Assembly (NCBI RefSeq): GCF_005233835.1
Contig: NZ_SZQA01000016.1
Span: forward strand, 1-64,000
DNA from: Herbidospora galbida
GTDB lineage: Bacteria > Actinomycetota > Actinomycetes > Streptosporangiales > Streptosporangiaceae
Reading direction: 5' to 3'
Length of the DNA stretch: 64,000 nt
Position 1 is the stretch's first letter; each line of letters starts with the position of its first letter. The notes under the pieces are model-generated. The model was not told the origin of the DNA. It saw nothing but the letters and a program-made list of their open reading frames with translations, and did not search any database. Below are positions 35,891 to 45,493 of the stretch, in pieces. The position numbers were made by a program, and so were the translations under genes.

Positions 35891-37363
35891 ATGAGCACAC
35901 CCGCCTCGCGCGGCATCCGAGCCGGACGCCAGTCCGGTGCACGTCAGGTCCGCAGCCTGGCGCTGGCCGGTGCCCTCGTCGGCCTCCTGGGCACCTCCGT
36001 GGTGAGCGTCACCTCCCCGGCCATCGCAGCCGAAGCGCCCGTCTCTCAGGGCCGTACCGCCATCGCCTCGTCGTCGGAGCGCGGTGACCTGTCGCCCGCG
36101 GCCGCTTTCGACGGGAAGACCGGCACCCGCTGGTCCAGCAAGTTCAGCGACCCGCAGTGGCTCGCCGTCGACCTCGGCAAGTCCACCGCCATCGACAAGA
36201 TCGTCATCAACTGGGAGCGCGCCTACGCCACGGCCTTCCAGATCCAGACCGCCGCCACCAGCAGCGGCCCCTGGAAGACGGTGTACAACACCACCGCCAA
36301 CAAGGGCGGTGTCCAGACGATCGACCTGTCGACCACCGGCCGTTTCGTCCGCCTGTACGCCACCAAGCGCTCCAGCCAGTACGGCGTCTCCCTGTGGGAG
36401 TTCCAGGTCTTCGGCACCGGCGGGGGCACCTCCAACCCGACGAACCCGACCCCGACCCCCACCCCGACGAAGCCGACGTCCACGCCCACCAGCAACCCGA
36501 CCACCAACCCGCCCGCCACCGGCTGGGTGCCCGTGGACCAGGCCGCGTGGAAGAAGACGCTGGACGCGTACAACAAGATCCCGTTCGAGACGGTCCCCGC
36601 GAACATCGTGCGGGTGCCCGAGTTCCACACCAACTGCACGGTGGCCAACGAGGCCGCGGACGACCCGATCGTCCTGCCCGGCCTGGTCGGCGCCTCGCAC
36701 CTGCACACCTTCTTCGGCCCGAAGGTCTCCGCGAAGACCACTACCGAGGACCTGCTCAAGAGCACCACGACCTGTGACGCTCCCGGCGACAAGAGCGCCT
36801 ACTGGGCACCGACCCTGCTGAAGAACGGCAAGCCGGTCCCCATGAAGAACTTCCGCGCCTACTACGGCTCGCGCCTCAAGGACCCGTCCGAGGTCAAGCC
36901 GTTCCCGCCGGGCCTGCGCGTCGTCCAGGGTGACGCCAAGCGTCAGGTCGCGACCCCCAAGGGCGCCTCCGGCCAGTTCTGGTGCGCCGGCAGCGCCGAG
37001 ACCGGCCGTAGCGCCGACGGCAACTGGCCCGTCTGCGCCCCGGGCGGCAACTTGATCTACCAGCTCACCTTCCAGGACTGCTGGGACGGCAAGCACATCG
37101 ACTCGCCCGACCACAAGTCCCACATGGGTCCCGCCAAGAACGGCACCTGCACCGGCGACTACCCGGTCGCCGTCCCGAACATCTCGATGATGCTCGGCTA
37201 CGACTCCCTCGGCGGCGACGGCCTCGCGCTGTCGTCGGGCATGGCGTCCTCGATCCACGGCGACTTCATGAACGCCTGGGAGCAGGACACCCTGAGCGCG
37301 CTCGTGAAGGTCTGCATCAACCAGAAGGCCAAGTGCGGCGTCACGCCGGGCTGGAAGAAGTAA
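35891..37363 (+). CDS. Secreted F5/8-type-C (CBM32-like) + DUF1996 protein
   Basis: A 490-residue extracellular protein. The signal peptide has RQVRSLALAGALVGLLGTSVVSV and ends in an AxA site near SPAIAAEA. Residues about 50-180 form a discoidin/F5-8C domain (AAAFDGKTGTRWSSKFSDPQ ... VRLYATKRSSQYGVSLWEFQVFG), expected to bind sugars. A Pro/Thr linker (NPTPTPTPTKPTSTPTS) joins it to DUF1996 (residues about 215-490: ASHLHTFFG, YWAPTL, FQDCWDGKHID). DUF1996 is common in fungal and actinobacterial secreted proteins of unknown activity. Likely acts on a polymer outside the cell. Confidence 0.92.
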   Translation: MSTPASRGIRAGRQSGARQVRSLALAGALVGLLGTSVVSVTSPAIAAEAPVSQGRTAIASSSERGDLSPAAAFDGKTGTRWSSKFSDPQWLAVDLGKSTAIDKIVINWERAYATAFQIQTAATSSGPWKTVYNTTANKGGVQTIDLSTTGRFVRLYATKRSSQYGVSLWEFQVFGTGGGTSNPTNPTPTPTPTKPTSTPTSNPTTNPPATGWVPVDQAAWKKTLDAYNKIPFETVPANIVRVPEFHTNCTVANEAADDPIVLPGLVGASHLHTFFGPKVSAKTTTEDLLKSTTTCDAPGDKSAYWAPTLLKNGKPVPMKNFRAYYGSRLKDPSEVKPFPPGLRVVQGDAKRQVATPKGASGQFWCAGSAETGRSADGNWPVCAPGGNLIYQLTFQDCWDGKHIDSPDHKSHMGPAKNGTCTGDYPVAVPNISMMLGYDSLGGDGLALSSGMASSIHGDFMNAWEQDTLSALVKVCINQKAKCGVTPGWKK

Positions 37364-37380
37364 CTCTCCCCCGCTGAACC

Positions 37381-37421
37381 ACCGTGCCGGTGCTCCCGCT
37401 ACCGCGGGACACCGGCACGGT
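37381..37421 (+). terminator. Strong composite hairpin terminator after the DUF1996 gene
   Basis: ACCGTGCCGGTG and CACCGGCACGGT pair perfectly (12 bases). TCCCGC/GCGGGA extends the stem inside, with one unpaired C, around the loop TACC. Confidence 0.75.
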
Positions 37422-37475
37422 GCGTTTCACCCTCCACAGACGGCAGCGCTCGGCGGGTTGGCCTGCTCAGACGGG

Positions 37476-37508
37476 AAAGGCCACCTGCGGTGATCGCAAG
37501 TGGCCTTT
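37476..37508 (-). terminator. Hairpin terminator after ettA
   Basis: AAAGGCCACCTGCG and CGCAAGTGGCCTTT pair over 14 bases. In the minus-strand transcript the single non-Watson-Crick pair is G-U, so the stem favours termination of ettA, which ends at 37567. Confidence 0.65.
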
Positions 37509-37566
37509 TCAGTCGAGTAGAGGTGGCCGGTTGGAGCCCACGGCCACTTCTCCCGAACGCGCCGCC

Positions 37567-39231
<1,665 letters not shown>

Positions 39232-39238
39232 GCGGTCA

Positions 39239-39244
39239 AGCTTA
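39239..39244 (-). promoter_or_regulatory. -10 element of a possible leaderless promoter (ettA)
   Basis: On the minus strand, TAAGCT is followed after seven bases by the ettA ATG and lies in the short gap after the cyclase gene. No -35 is convincing. Confidence 0.35.
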
Positions 39245-39252
39245 GTGGCAAC

Positions 39253-40545
39253 TCAGCACGCGGTTGCGGGCTTGCCACCGGGCGGGGGCATCTGCTGCGC
39301 CGGCAGGCAGACCCGGTCGCGCCCGAGCTCCTTGGCCCGGTAAAGCGCCAGGTCAGCGGCGGCCAACAGCTCGATGAGATCATGCCCGTGCACGTTCATG
39401 ATCGCGACCCCGAGCGAGATCGTGACCGTGATCATGGCGTCGTCGGCGGGCACCGCCATGCGCCCGACGCGGCTGCGCAGCCGCTCGGCCACCCGGCGCG
39501 CCTCGGCCAGATCGGCCCGCGGCAGCAGCACCACGAACTCCTCGCCGCCGAACCGCCCGACCACGTCGTAGTCGCGCAGCTGACTGCGCAGCGTGGCGGC
39601 CACCCCGATGAGCACCTGGTCGCCGACGAGGTGCCCGTAGGTGTCGTTGACCCGCTTGAAGTGGTCGATGTCGACGATCAGCAGCGCGAGCATCTCACCC
39701 GTGCGATGGGCCCGGACGATCTCGGTGTCGGCCTCGCGCTGCCACGCGGCGGCGTTCAGCAGGCCGGTCTTCGGGTCGGTGCGGGCGGCGGCCTGCAACT
39801 GCGCGTGCATCAGGCTGCGCTGGAGGAGCATGACCGGCGGCAGCGCCAGGACGAGAAGCAGCATGTTGAGCCCGCACATGATCGCGACGATCAGCCCCAG
39901 ACACAGCTCGACGGCGTCGAGCAGCAGGCTCTCCCGATCCCACAGCACGTCGCGCCAGCGGACGTCGGGGTCGGCGGTGTGCGCGGCGATTGCGATCAGA
40001 GCGGTGTTGAGGATGGTGAACAGCGCCGCGCAGCCGACGGCCAGCGCGATCGGCCACCCCACCCCTTCGGTCAGCCGGGCGGGATCGTCGACCTGCGAGT
40101 GGAACACCAGCGAGGCGGCCCCCGCCGCCAGCCCGATGGCCGCCGACGTGACCACCCGCCGATAGACGACGGTGGCCCGCACCCTGAGCTGCAGAAGGAT
40201 CTGCAGCGGAATCGGCGCCAGCAGCGCGTAGACCGGCGGCAACAGCAGCGCCACCGGAAGCCACCAGGCCGACAGCAGGTCGCGCGACACCCCCGCGGGC
40301 ATCCCGAGCCGCCGGGTCGCCTCGATGCACACGGCGCCACAGGCCATCAGCGAGCAGAACACCAGCAGATCGCCGACCGACGGGACGGTCACGAGCGACA
40401 ACCCGACGATCGCGACGAGATCGATGGTGACGATCAGAAAGAGATAGCCGACCAACGGGCGTCGCTGTGCCATCAAAGGCCAGCGGCCCGCCCGCGACGG
40501 AGGCCCCCCGATTGGTTTGGCCGAGGTCTGACTGGGCGCTGTCAT
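39253..40545 (-). CDS. Membrane-bound GGDEF diguanylate cyclase
   Basis: A 430-residue protein making cyclic di-GMP. The N-terminal 250 residues contain about seven hydrophobic helices (for example LIVTIDLVAIVGLSLV, LLSAWWLPVALLLPPV). The GGDEF domain follows, with DIDHFKRVNDTYGHLVGDQVL, an intact active site RFGGEEF (about residue 331) and an inhibitory RxxD site (RDYD) five residues before it. No EAL domain. The start MTAPSQTSAK is supported by GGGGGAG four bases upstream; longer forms are possible. ettA follows after 21 bases. Confidence 0.92.
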   Translation of the reverse strand: MTAPSQTSAKPIGGPPSRAGRWPLMAQRRPLVGYLFLIVTIDLVAIVGLSLVTVPSVGDLLVFCSLMACGAVCIEATRRLGMPAGVSRDLLSAWWLPVALLLPPVYALLAPIPLQILLQLRVRATVVYRRVVTSAAIGLAAGAASLVFHSQVDDPARLTEGVGWPIALAVGCAALFTILNTALIAIAAHTADPDVRWRDVLWDRESLLLDAVELCLGLIVAIMCGLNMLLLVLALPPVMLLQRSLMHAQLQAAARTDPKTGLLNAAAWQREADTEIVRAHRTGEMLALLIVDIDHFKRVNDTYGHLVGDQVLIGVAATLRSQLRDYDVVGRFGGEEFVVLLPRADLAEARRVAERLRSRVGRMAVPADDAMITVTISLGVAIMNVHGHDLIELLAAADLALYRAKELGRDRVCLPAQQMPPPGGKPATAC

Positions 40546-40728
40546 CCGCTCCCCCAAACGCCTTCTCATCCGCTGAACCCAGCGTCTCACGATGTGTAAC
40601 ACAATAGTTGCGGAGTGTGCGACGCGCGACGGGAACCGCTACCTTGGGCGAGGTGGTCATCACATTCCGATGGCCGGCACGGAGGTTACCGCTCACCCGG
40701 AGCGGGTCGTGTGTGGAAAGGAGCAGCC

Positions 40729-40755
40729 ATGGCTCGGGGCGTTGTCTGGACCTGA
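40729..40755 (+). CDS. Eight-codon leader ORF
   Basis: ATG followed by seven codons and TGA encodes MARGVVWT. The ribosome-binding site AAAGGAG lies six bases before the ATG, better than that of many genes here. The stop is about 40 bases before a set of mutually exclusive stem-loops, the arrangement of translational attenuation leaders. The peptide has a Trp and a Thr at the end but no run of one amino acid. It may instead be a remnant or a small-RNA feature. Confidence 0.4.
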   Translation: MARGVVWT

Positions 40756-40792
40756 CCAGTCTGGTGCTCTCGCAGCGACACGTTTAGTCGCC

Positions 40793-40853
40793 ATCGGCCG
40801 TCCTCCCCACGCTGGTGAAACAGCGCGTGGGATATCGGCCGCGCACGGCCGAT
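40793..40853 (+). ncRNA. Candidate attenuator/leader RNA with alternative pairings
   Basis: ATCGGCCG (40834-40841) pairs with CGGCCGAT (40846-40853) as a tight hairpin. The same 3' arm, with one more base (ACGGCCGAT, 40845-40853), is also the exact complement of ATCGGCCGT at 40793-40801. The alternative fold would enclose a third stem, CCCACGCTG/CAGCGCGTGGG (40806-40831). Two competing folds are typical of switches, but covariation is not tested. Confidence 0.35.
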
Positions 40854-40943
40854 GCCCCCTCCATCGCGCACCAGCGTCCGTCTCCCAGATGTCCAACCAC
40901 TAGATGGCCGCCTCCGGCTCTCCCCAGCCGGGACGGCTGACCG

Positions 40944-40968
40944 GGGCCCCCAACTTTTTCGGGGGCCC
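40944..40968 (+). terminator. Terminator-like hairpin with T-rich loop
   Basis: GGGCCCCC and GGGGGCCC pair over eight bases around AACTTTTTC. It could end the leader transcript before ssb. Confidence 0.45.
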
Positions 40969-40978
40969 GAAGATCACC

Positions 40979-41012
40979 AACCAGATCTGGCGCAAGACGG
41001 CCAGGTCTGGTT
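40979..41012 (+). repeat. 13-base inverted repeat upstream of ssb
   Basis: AACCAGATCTGGC (40979-40991) pairs with GCCAGGTCTGGTT (41000-41012) across an eight-base loop, with one G-U pair. Its function is unknown. Confidence 0.5.
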
Positions 41013-41061
41013 CTTGGTGTGCTTGGAGGGTTCGCGGGCTTTGATGACGGAGCCCCTCCGC

Positions 41062-41070
41062 TTGTCCACA
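41062..41070 (+). promoter_or_regulatory. DnaA box (TTGTCCACA)
   Basis: An exact match to the Streptomyces-type DnaA box, 123 bases before the ssb start and 30 bases from a second box in the same orientation. Confidence 0.6.
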
Positions 41071-41091
41071 GGGCTTCGATCGGTATCCGGG

Positions 41092-41100
41092 TTATCCACA
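41092..41100 (+). promoter_or_regulatory. DnaA box (TTATCCACA)
   Basis: An exact match to the classical DnaA box, 93 bases before the ssb ATG. With the box at 41062 it suggests DnaA binding at the ssb promoter. Confidence 0.6.
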
Positions 41101-41192
41101 GGGGCGGCTTCACGCCGGTCGCCGAGGTGGAGGTCAGGCCACTGTTGTGCCCGAGCCCGGCGAGGGTCCGGGCAAACGGAGGACAGAGAGTT

Positions 41193-41732
41193 ATGAGCGA
41201 GATCTACGTGACGCTGACCGGCAACGTCACCGACGACCCCAAGCAGTTCACGTTCGGCGACGGGTCCCGGGCCACCTCCATGCGGGTGGCCGTCGACCGC
41301 CGCGTCCTCGACCGCCAGACGCAGACCTGGCGCGACGGGGAGACGACCTTCTACACCGTCCGCTCCTACCGGGGGCTGGCCGACCACGTCGCCCAGTCGG
41401 TCCGGCGGGGGCATCCGGTCGTGGTGGTCGGGAAGCTCCGGGTCAAGCAGTTCGAACGCGAGGGCGAGCAGCGCTTCTGGGTGGAGGTGGAGGCCACCTC
41501 CGTCGGCCATGACCTGAAGTGGGGCATCTCCAGCTTCGAGCGTCCGGCCCGGGGCGCCTCGCGGGGTGCCATGACCGACGACGACCTGCGTGCGATGGAG
41601 GACGACACCCGCGACTGGGAGCTCAACACTCCCGGGCTGCGGGTCCTGGAGGGCGGCGCGGGCCAGGACGACCCGGCCGAGACCGAAGAGACCGAGTCGT
41701 GGCCCGCCGAGGCGGTCCCGGCCGCCGCCTGA
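41193..41732 (+). CDS. ssb: Single-stranded DNA-binding protein (second type, without acidic tip)
   Basis: A 179-residue SSB. The OB fold covers residues 1-115 (MSEIYVTLTGNVTDDPKQF, TMRVAVDRR-like strand, VVVVGKLRVKQFEREG). The tail is acidic and Glu-rich but lacks the DDDIPF-type tip that recruits partner proteins, and it ends AVPAAA. Actinomycetes have a replicative SsbA and a tip-less SsbB; this matches the latter, which in Streptomyces acts in chromosome segregation during sporulation. GGAGGA lies upstream of the ATG. A perfect terminator follows. Confidence 0.9.
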   Translation: MSEIYVTLTGNVTDDPKQFTFGDGSRATSMRVAVDRRVLDRQTQTWRDGETTFYTVRSYRGLADHVAQSVRRGHPVVVVGKLRVKQFEREGEQRFWVEVEATSVGHDLKWGISSFERPARGASRGAMTDDDLRAMEDDTRDWELNTPGLRVLEGGAGQDDPAETEETESWPAEAVPAAA

Positions 41733-41756
41733 CAACCCGACGGCCCCACCGTCGAA

Positions 41757-41793
41757 GGGCCGGCCTGTTCATCTCCCCCGAGCAGGCCGGCCC
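41757..41793 (+). terminator. Hairpin terminator after ssb
   Basis: GGGCCGGCCTG and CAGGCCGGCCC pair perfectly over 11 bases around a 15-base loop. The following 200 bases to 42000 hold no supported gene. Confidence 0.7.
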
Positions 41794-41999
41794 GTCGGAC
41801 ACGCGCTCTGCCATGTGCGAGACGGCGCCGCGAAGACCAGGCGCGTCTGGCGTCGCCCCGCACGAAGTCAGGCCGGGTCTCGAAGTCGGGTGGTGAGGCT
41901 GTGCTGAGGACCCGCACGGTCCGCGCTGACGCCGACGATGACCGCACGCAAGAGTCAGGGGCCGCCGAGCATGCACGTCAGCCCCTCAAGGGCCGGGCC

Positions 42000-43625
42000 C
42001 TAGCGTCGTGAGGTGTTCAGTGCCGCGAAATAGTCGTTGTAGCGGGTCAGTTCGCGTTCGACCGGTTCGATCACCAGGTCCTGGGCCACCCCCGCCACCC
42101 GGCGGCGCATGTCCCTCTCCAGCTGGTCGCGTTCCCTGCCCGCGGCCATCACGACGAAGTTCCGGCTCGCGATCGCCGACAGGAGGCCCACGCCGAGCAC
42201 GCTGACCATCATCAGCACCACCCACGGCAGCGCCGCCACGTCTCCCAGCAGCTCCGCGGGAGGTTCGCCAACCTCCAGAATCCCGTAGGCCACGATCGAC
42301 CCGGCAACGCCGAGGCCCGCCACGAACAGCAGCACGAGGAGGAGCTGCCACACCTTCGCCAGCCGCCACCACCCCGGCACCCGGTCAAGGGGCGGCGCGA
42401 TCTCGGCCAGTTCGTCGGTCAGCACCTTCGGGAGCTGGCCCGAGCGGGAGCGGGCCGCGTCGCGGACGGCGTCCTGCCAGGGTTCGGGCATGCCCTGGGT
42501 CAGGCCGTCGGACAGGGCCTGGACGGCGTTGTCGACCTCGGCCGGCTGGGCGCGGACGGAGTCGGAGACGAGGGTCCGGATCTCGTCTTTCACGTCGCCG
42601 AGCTTCAGGTGCTTCAACGGGTCGCCGCGGAAGCGGGAGGCCCAGCGGCCCCACGGCCAGCCGACCCAGTCGATCGAGCGGGTTCCGTAGACGTTCTCCA
42701 GGGCCTCGCCCACGGCGGGGGCGCCGACGGCGTCGCACAGGGCGTCGGTCAGGCCGGCCCGGCGGGCGGGGTCGATCGTGGGGTCGACCTTGAGCATGGC
42801 CGGCATGTCCTTGGCCAGGCGGAGCATCAGGCGGTCGAGGTCGGCCTCCAGCCGGAGGTAGCCCGCCCGGCGGGCGCTGACCGACTCGGCCAGTTCGGCC
42901 CGCAGGTCGTCGACGCCGCCGCCCGTCACGGCCGAGGTGGCGACCACGCGGGGCTGCTCGACGCCCTCGCGGGCCAGCAGGTCGCGGAGGTCGGCGAGGC
43001 ACTCCTCGACCTCCTCCGGGGTCAGGCGGTCGGCCTGGTTGAGGGCGAAGACCGTCACGGCGTCGTGGCCGGCGAGCTCGGTCACGTAGCGGCGGTGGGT
43101 GGAGGCGTCGGCGTACTTCTGGGGGTCGAGGACCCACACGATCAGGTCGGCCCCGGTGATGAGGCGGTCGGCCTCGGTGTCGGTCAGGGCGCGGATGGAG
43201 TCGTGGTCGGGGAGGTCGAGCAGGATCAGGCCGTTGAGCTGGTCGTCGGCCTTGTCGAGGGCGCTGTTCCTGGAGAAGCGATGGCGCCACTGGATCTGGA
43301 GCCAGTCGAGCAGGGGGGCGGCGCCCTCCAGGCCCCAGACGCACGCGTGGGTGCGGGCCGTGGTGGGGCGGCGGACGCCCGTGGGTGACAGGTCGAGGCC
43401 CGAGATGGCGTTGAACAGGGACGATTTGCCGCTGCCCGTGCCGCCGGCCAGGGCCACCACGGTGTGGTCGGACGACAGTTTGAGGCGGTTGCCGGCCCGG
43501 ATGATCAGCTGGGTCGCCTCGGTCAGCAGGTCGGCGTCTTCGCGGCCCTGGCCGAGATCGACCACCCGGGTCAGGGCGGCCAGCCGCGTGCCGAGGCCGT
43601 GCCTGGGCTCGGCGGTGATCGTCAT
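42000..43625 (-). CDS. Dynamin-like GTPase with two C-terminal membrane helices (DynB-like)
   Basis: A 541-residue protein. The GTPase domain has G1 GGTGSGKSS (61-69), RRPTTART (switch I Thr), G3 DLPDHDS and G4 NQAD. A helical stalk follows, then two membrane helices (LLLVLLFVAGLGVAGSIVAY and LPWVVLMMVSVLGVGLLSAIA) and a final helical tail. The order and size fit DynB of Streptomyces, a dynamin-like protein that with DynA stabilises FtsZ rings in sporulation septa; the match is by architecture only. The ATG overlaps the stop of the larger GTPase gene upstream (ATGA). Confidence 0.8.
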   Translation of the reverse strand: MTITAEPRHGLGTRLAALTRVVDLGQGREDADLLTEATQLIIRAGNRLKLSSDHTVVALAGGTGSGKSSLFNAISGLDLSPTGVRRPTTARTHACVWGLEGAAPLLDWLQIQWRHRFSRNSALDKADDQLNGLILLDLPDHDSIRALTDTEADRLITGADLIVWVLDPQKYADASTHRRYVTELAGHDAVTVFALNQADRLTPEEVEECLADLRDLLAREGVEQPRVVATSAVTGGGVDDLRAELAESVSARRAGYLRLEADLDRLMLRLAKDMPAMLKVDPTIDPARRAGLTDALCDAVGAPAVGEALENVYGTRSIDWVGWPWGRWASRFRGDPLKHLKLGDVKDEIRTLVSDSVRAQPAEVDNAVQALSDGLTQGMPEPWQDAVRDAARSRSGQLPKVLTDELAEIAPPLDRVPGWWRLAKVWQLLLVLLFVAGLGVAGSIVAYGILEVGEPPAELLGDVAALPWVVLMMVSVLGVGLLSAIASRNFVVMAAGRERDQLERDMRRRVAGVAQDLVIEPVERELTRYNDYFAALNTSRR

Positions 43626-45493
43626 CGGGCGACCTCGAGGTTGTAGGTGGCCTGGTAGAGCCGGGTGGCCGCGGACTCGTCGGGGATCCCGGCGCCGTCG
43701 AGGGCGTCGACGTAGCGCAGCGTCTCGTCGTCGAACAGTAAACCGACGCGGGCGCGCAGGTCGGAGCGGGCCTTGGCGCTGATGCTGCGCAGCGACTCGG
43801 CGCCGAGCAGGCCGCGCAGGAGCCGCTGCGGGAGGGCTCCGTTGCCTCCGGGGGCGTCGCCGGTGCCGTAGCCGAGCAGGCCGACGGTGAAGATCAGGGC
43901 GAGCGACTCGACGTCGAAGGAGACCAGGCGGGCCACCGAGCGCTTCGTGACGCCCTCGGTGCGGACCAGCTCGGTCACGTGGTCCTGCCACGAGGTGACC
44001 ATGCGGGCGGTGCGGCGGTCGACGTCGTCGGCGGGGCGGCCCAGGCCGGGGAGGGCGGCCAGGCGGTCGCCCGCTCCGGCGCGCTGGCGCCAGCGGGTGA
44101 CGACCTCTTCCGAGGCGCGGTGGACGGCCGTGCTGATGACCGATTCGAGGCCGCTGCGCAGGGCGTTGCGGAGCGCGCCGAGGCGTTCGGGGCCGTGGTT
44201 CTTGGCCCGGCGGATCTGGAGGGTGCGCATCAGGTCGCCCGACCCGGCGAAGTCCTGCCAGCGGGCCAGGACCTCACCGCGCAGCAACGAGCCGTCGCGG
44301 GTCGACTCCTCGATCTCGGCCAGGGCTCCGGAGAACGCCGCGTCGATGTCCGAGCGCAGGTCGGCCCGCAGGGCCACCTGGGTCTCCAGGTGGCGGGCCA
44401 GCGCGGGAACGCGGGCGCGGAAGCTGTTGAGGACGCCGTTCAGCGTCGCCTGGACGGCCAGCGCCCGGCGCTGCTCGTCGACCGACAGCTCCGACAGCCA
44501 CATGCGCAGGTCGGCCACCTCCTCGTCGGGCAGGCGGCCGTTGGTCACGGTGGTCTCGTTGATGATGAAGCGCTCCACCTCGCCGAGGCCGTACTCGTCG
44601 AGCATGCGGGTGAAGTGCTTGGCCACGACCTCGCGGGAGCGGACCGGGACGCGGGACAGGACGATCACCAGGCGGGCGCCGCGCTCCTTGGCCAGCTTGA
44701 GCAGGCCCCACGAGGGGGCGTCGGCGTAGCGGGCCGCGCTGGTGACGAAGACCCACAGGTCGGCGGCGTCGAGCATGCGGTGGGCGATGTCGTGGTGTTC
44801 CTCGACGACCGAGTCGATGTCGGGGGTGTCGAGCAGGGCGACGCCGTGGGGCAGCCACTTGGTGGAGGCGACCACGATCGAGTCGGCGCCGGGGCCCTCC
44901 CCCGGTTCGTCGATGCGGTTGAGGCCGCTCAGCAGGGTGCCCTTGGTGAACCAGCGCTCGTCGGCGGGGTTGCAGACCAGGACGGGGGTGCCGGTGGTGG
45001 GGCGGCGGACGCCGGTGGCGCTGACGGTCTGCGCGGCGAGGGTGTTGACCAGGGTGGACTTCCCGGCCCCCGTCGATCCGGCGATGACGATCAGGGCGGG
45101 GGCGGTGCTCATGTGGACGCGGGGGATGACGTAGTCGTCGAGCTGGGCCAGCACGGCCGCCTGGGACTTGCGGGCCTCGTCGGCGCCGGGGACGTCGAGG
45201 CCCAGGTGGAGGCCGGTGACGGCCTCGCGGAGCTGGCTCAGGGCGTCGGTGAGGGCGCCGGAGACCTGCTCGGGGAGGGCGAACTCCTCGTCGTAGGGGT
45301 CGTCCTCCTCGGCTTCCCCGGCTTCCTCGGCCTCGGAGGAGGGTTCCTCCTCCGGTATGGCATCTGGAGGTTGGTCGTCGTCTTTGATGGCCCGGAAGCT
45401 GAGTGTCTGCTCGCCGGGCGACTCTGGTTCTTCCTCGGGCATGGCGGCCTCGTCTGCGGGTTCGGACCGCGGTGTCTGGTTGGCAGCCTTCAT
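43622..45493 (-). CDS. Dynamin-like GTPase with acidic N-terminus (DynA-like)
   Basis: A 623-residue protein. The first 72 residues are disordered and very acidic (EEEPSSEAEEAGEAEEDD). The GTPase domain follows with G1 GSTGAGKST (139-147), RRPTTGTP, G3 LLDTPDID and LSRVPVRS in the G4 place. The rest is helical, with one weak hydrophobic stretch (ALIFTVGLLGYG). Paired with the adjoining membrane GTPase it fits DynA/DynB of Streptomyces sporulation septation (inference). Both junctions are ATGA overlaps: upstream with siroheme synthase, downstream with the DynB-like gene. Confidence 0.8.
   Translation of the reverse strand: MKAANQTPRSEPADEAAMPEEEPESPGEQTLSFRAIKDDDQPPDAIPEEEPSSEAEEAGEAEEDDPYDEEFALPEQVSGALTDALSQLREAVTGLHLGLDVPGADEARKSQAAVLAQLDDYVIPRVHMSTAPALIVIAGSTGAGKSTLVNTLAAQTVSATGVRRPTTGTPVLVCNPADERWFTKGTLLSGLNRIDEPGEGPGADSIVVASTKWLPHGVALLDTPDIDSVVEEHHDIAHRMLDAADLWVFVTSAARYADAPSWGLLKLAKERGARLVIVLSRVPVRSREVVAKHFTRMLDEYGLGEVERFIINETTVTNGRLPDEEVADLRMWLSELSVDEQRRALAVQATLNGVLNSFRARVPALARHLETQVALRADLRSDIDAAFSGALAEIEESTRDGSLLRGEVLARWQDFAGSGDLMRTLQIRRAKNHGPERLGALRNALRSGLESVISTAVHRASEEVVTRWRQRAGAGDRLAALPGLGRPADDVDRRTARMVTSWQDHVTELVRTEGVTKRSVARLVSFDVESLALIFTVGLLGYGTGDAPGGNGALPQRLLRGLLGAESLRSISAKARSDLRARVGLLFDDETLRYVDALDGAGIPDESAATRLYQATYNLEVAR

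Larger units (their letters stand above)
40546..41192. other. Structured 647-base intergenic region upstream of ssb
   Basis: No full-size gene is supported here. The region contains, in plus-strand order, an eight-codon leader ORF with a strong ribosome-binding site (40729), hairpins at 40806-40831 and 40834-40853 with an alternative pairing partner at 40793-40801, a G/C hairpin at 40944-40968, a 13-base hairpin at 40979-41012, and two DnaA boxes (41062, 41092). It is probably a regulatory leader or small RNA locus plus the ssb promoter. Confidence 0.5.

Noticed and set aside
36439-36510. Short Pro/Thr repeat region as a tandem repeat element
   Set aside because: It is the coding sequence of a flexible linker in the secreted DUF1996 protein, not a separate repeat.
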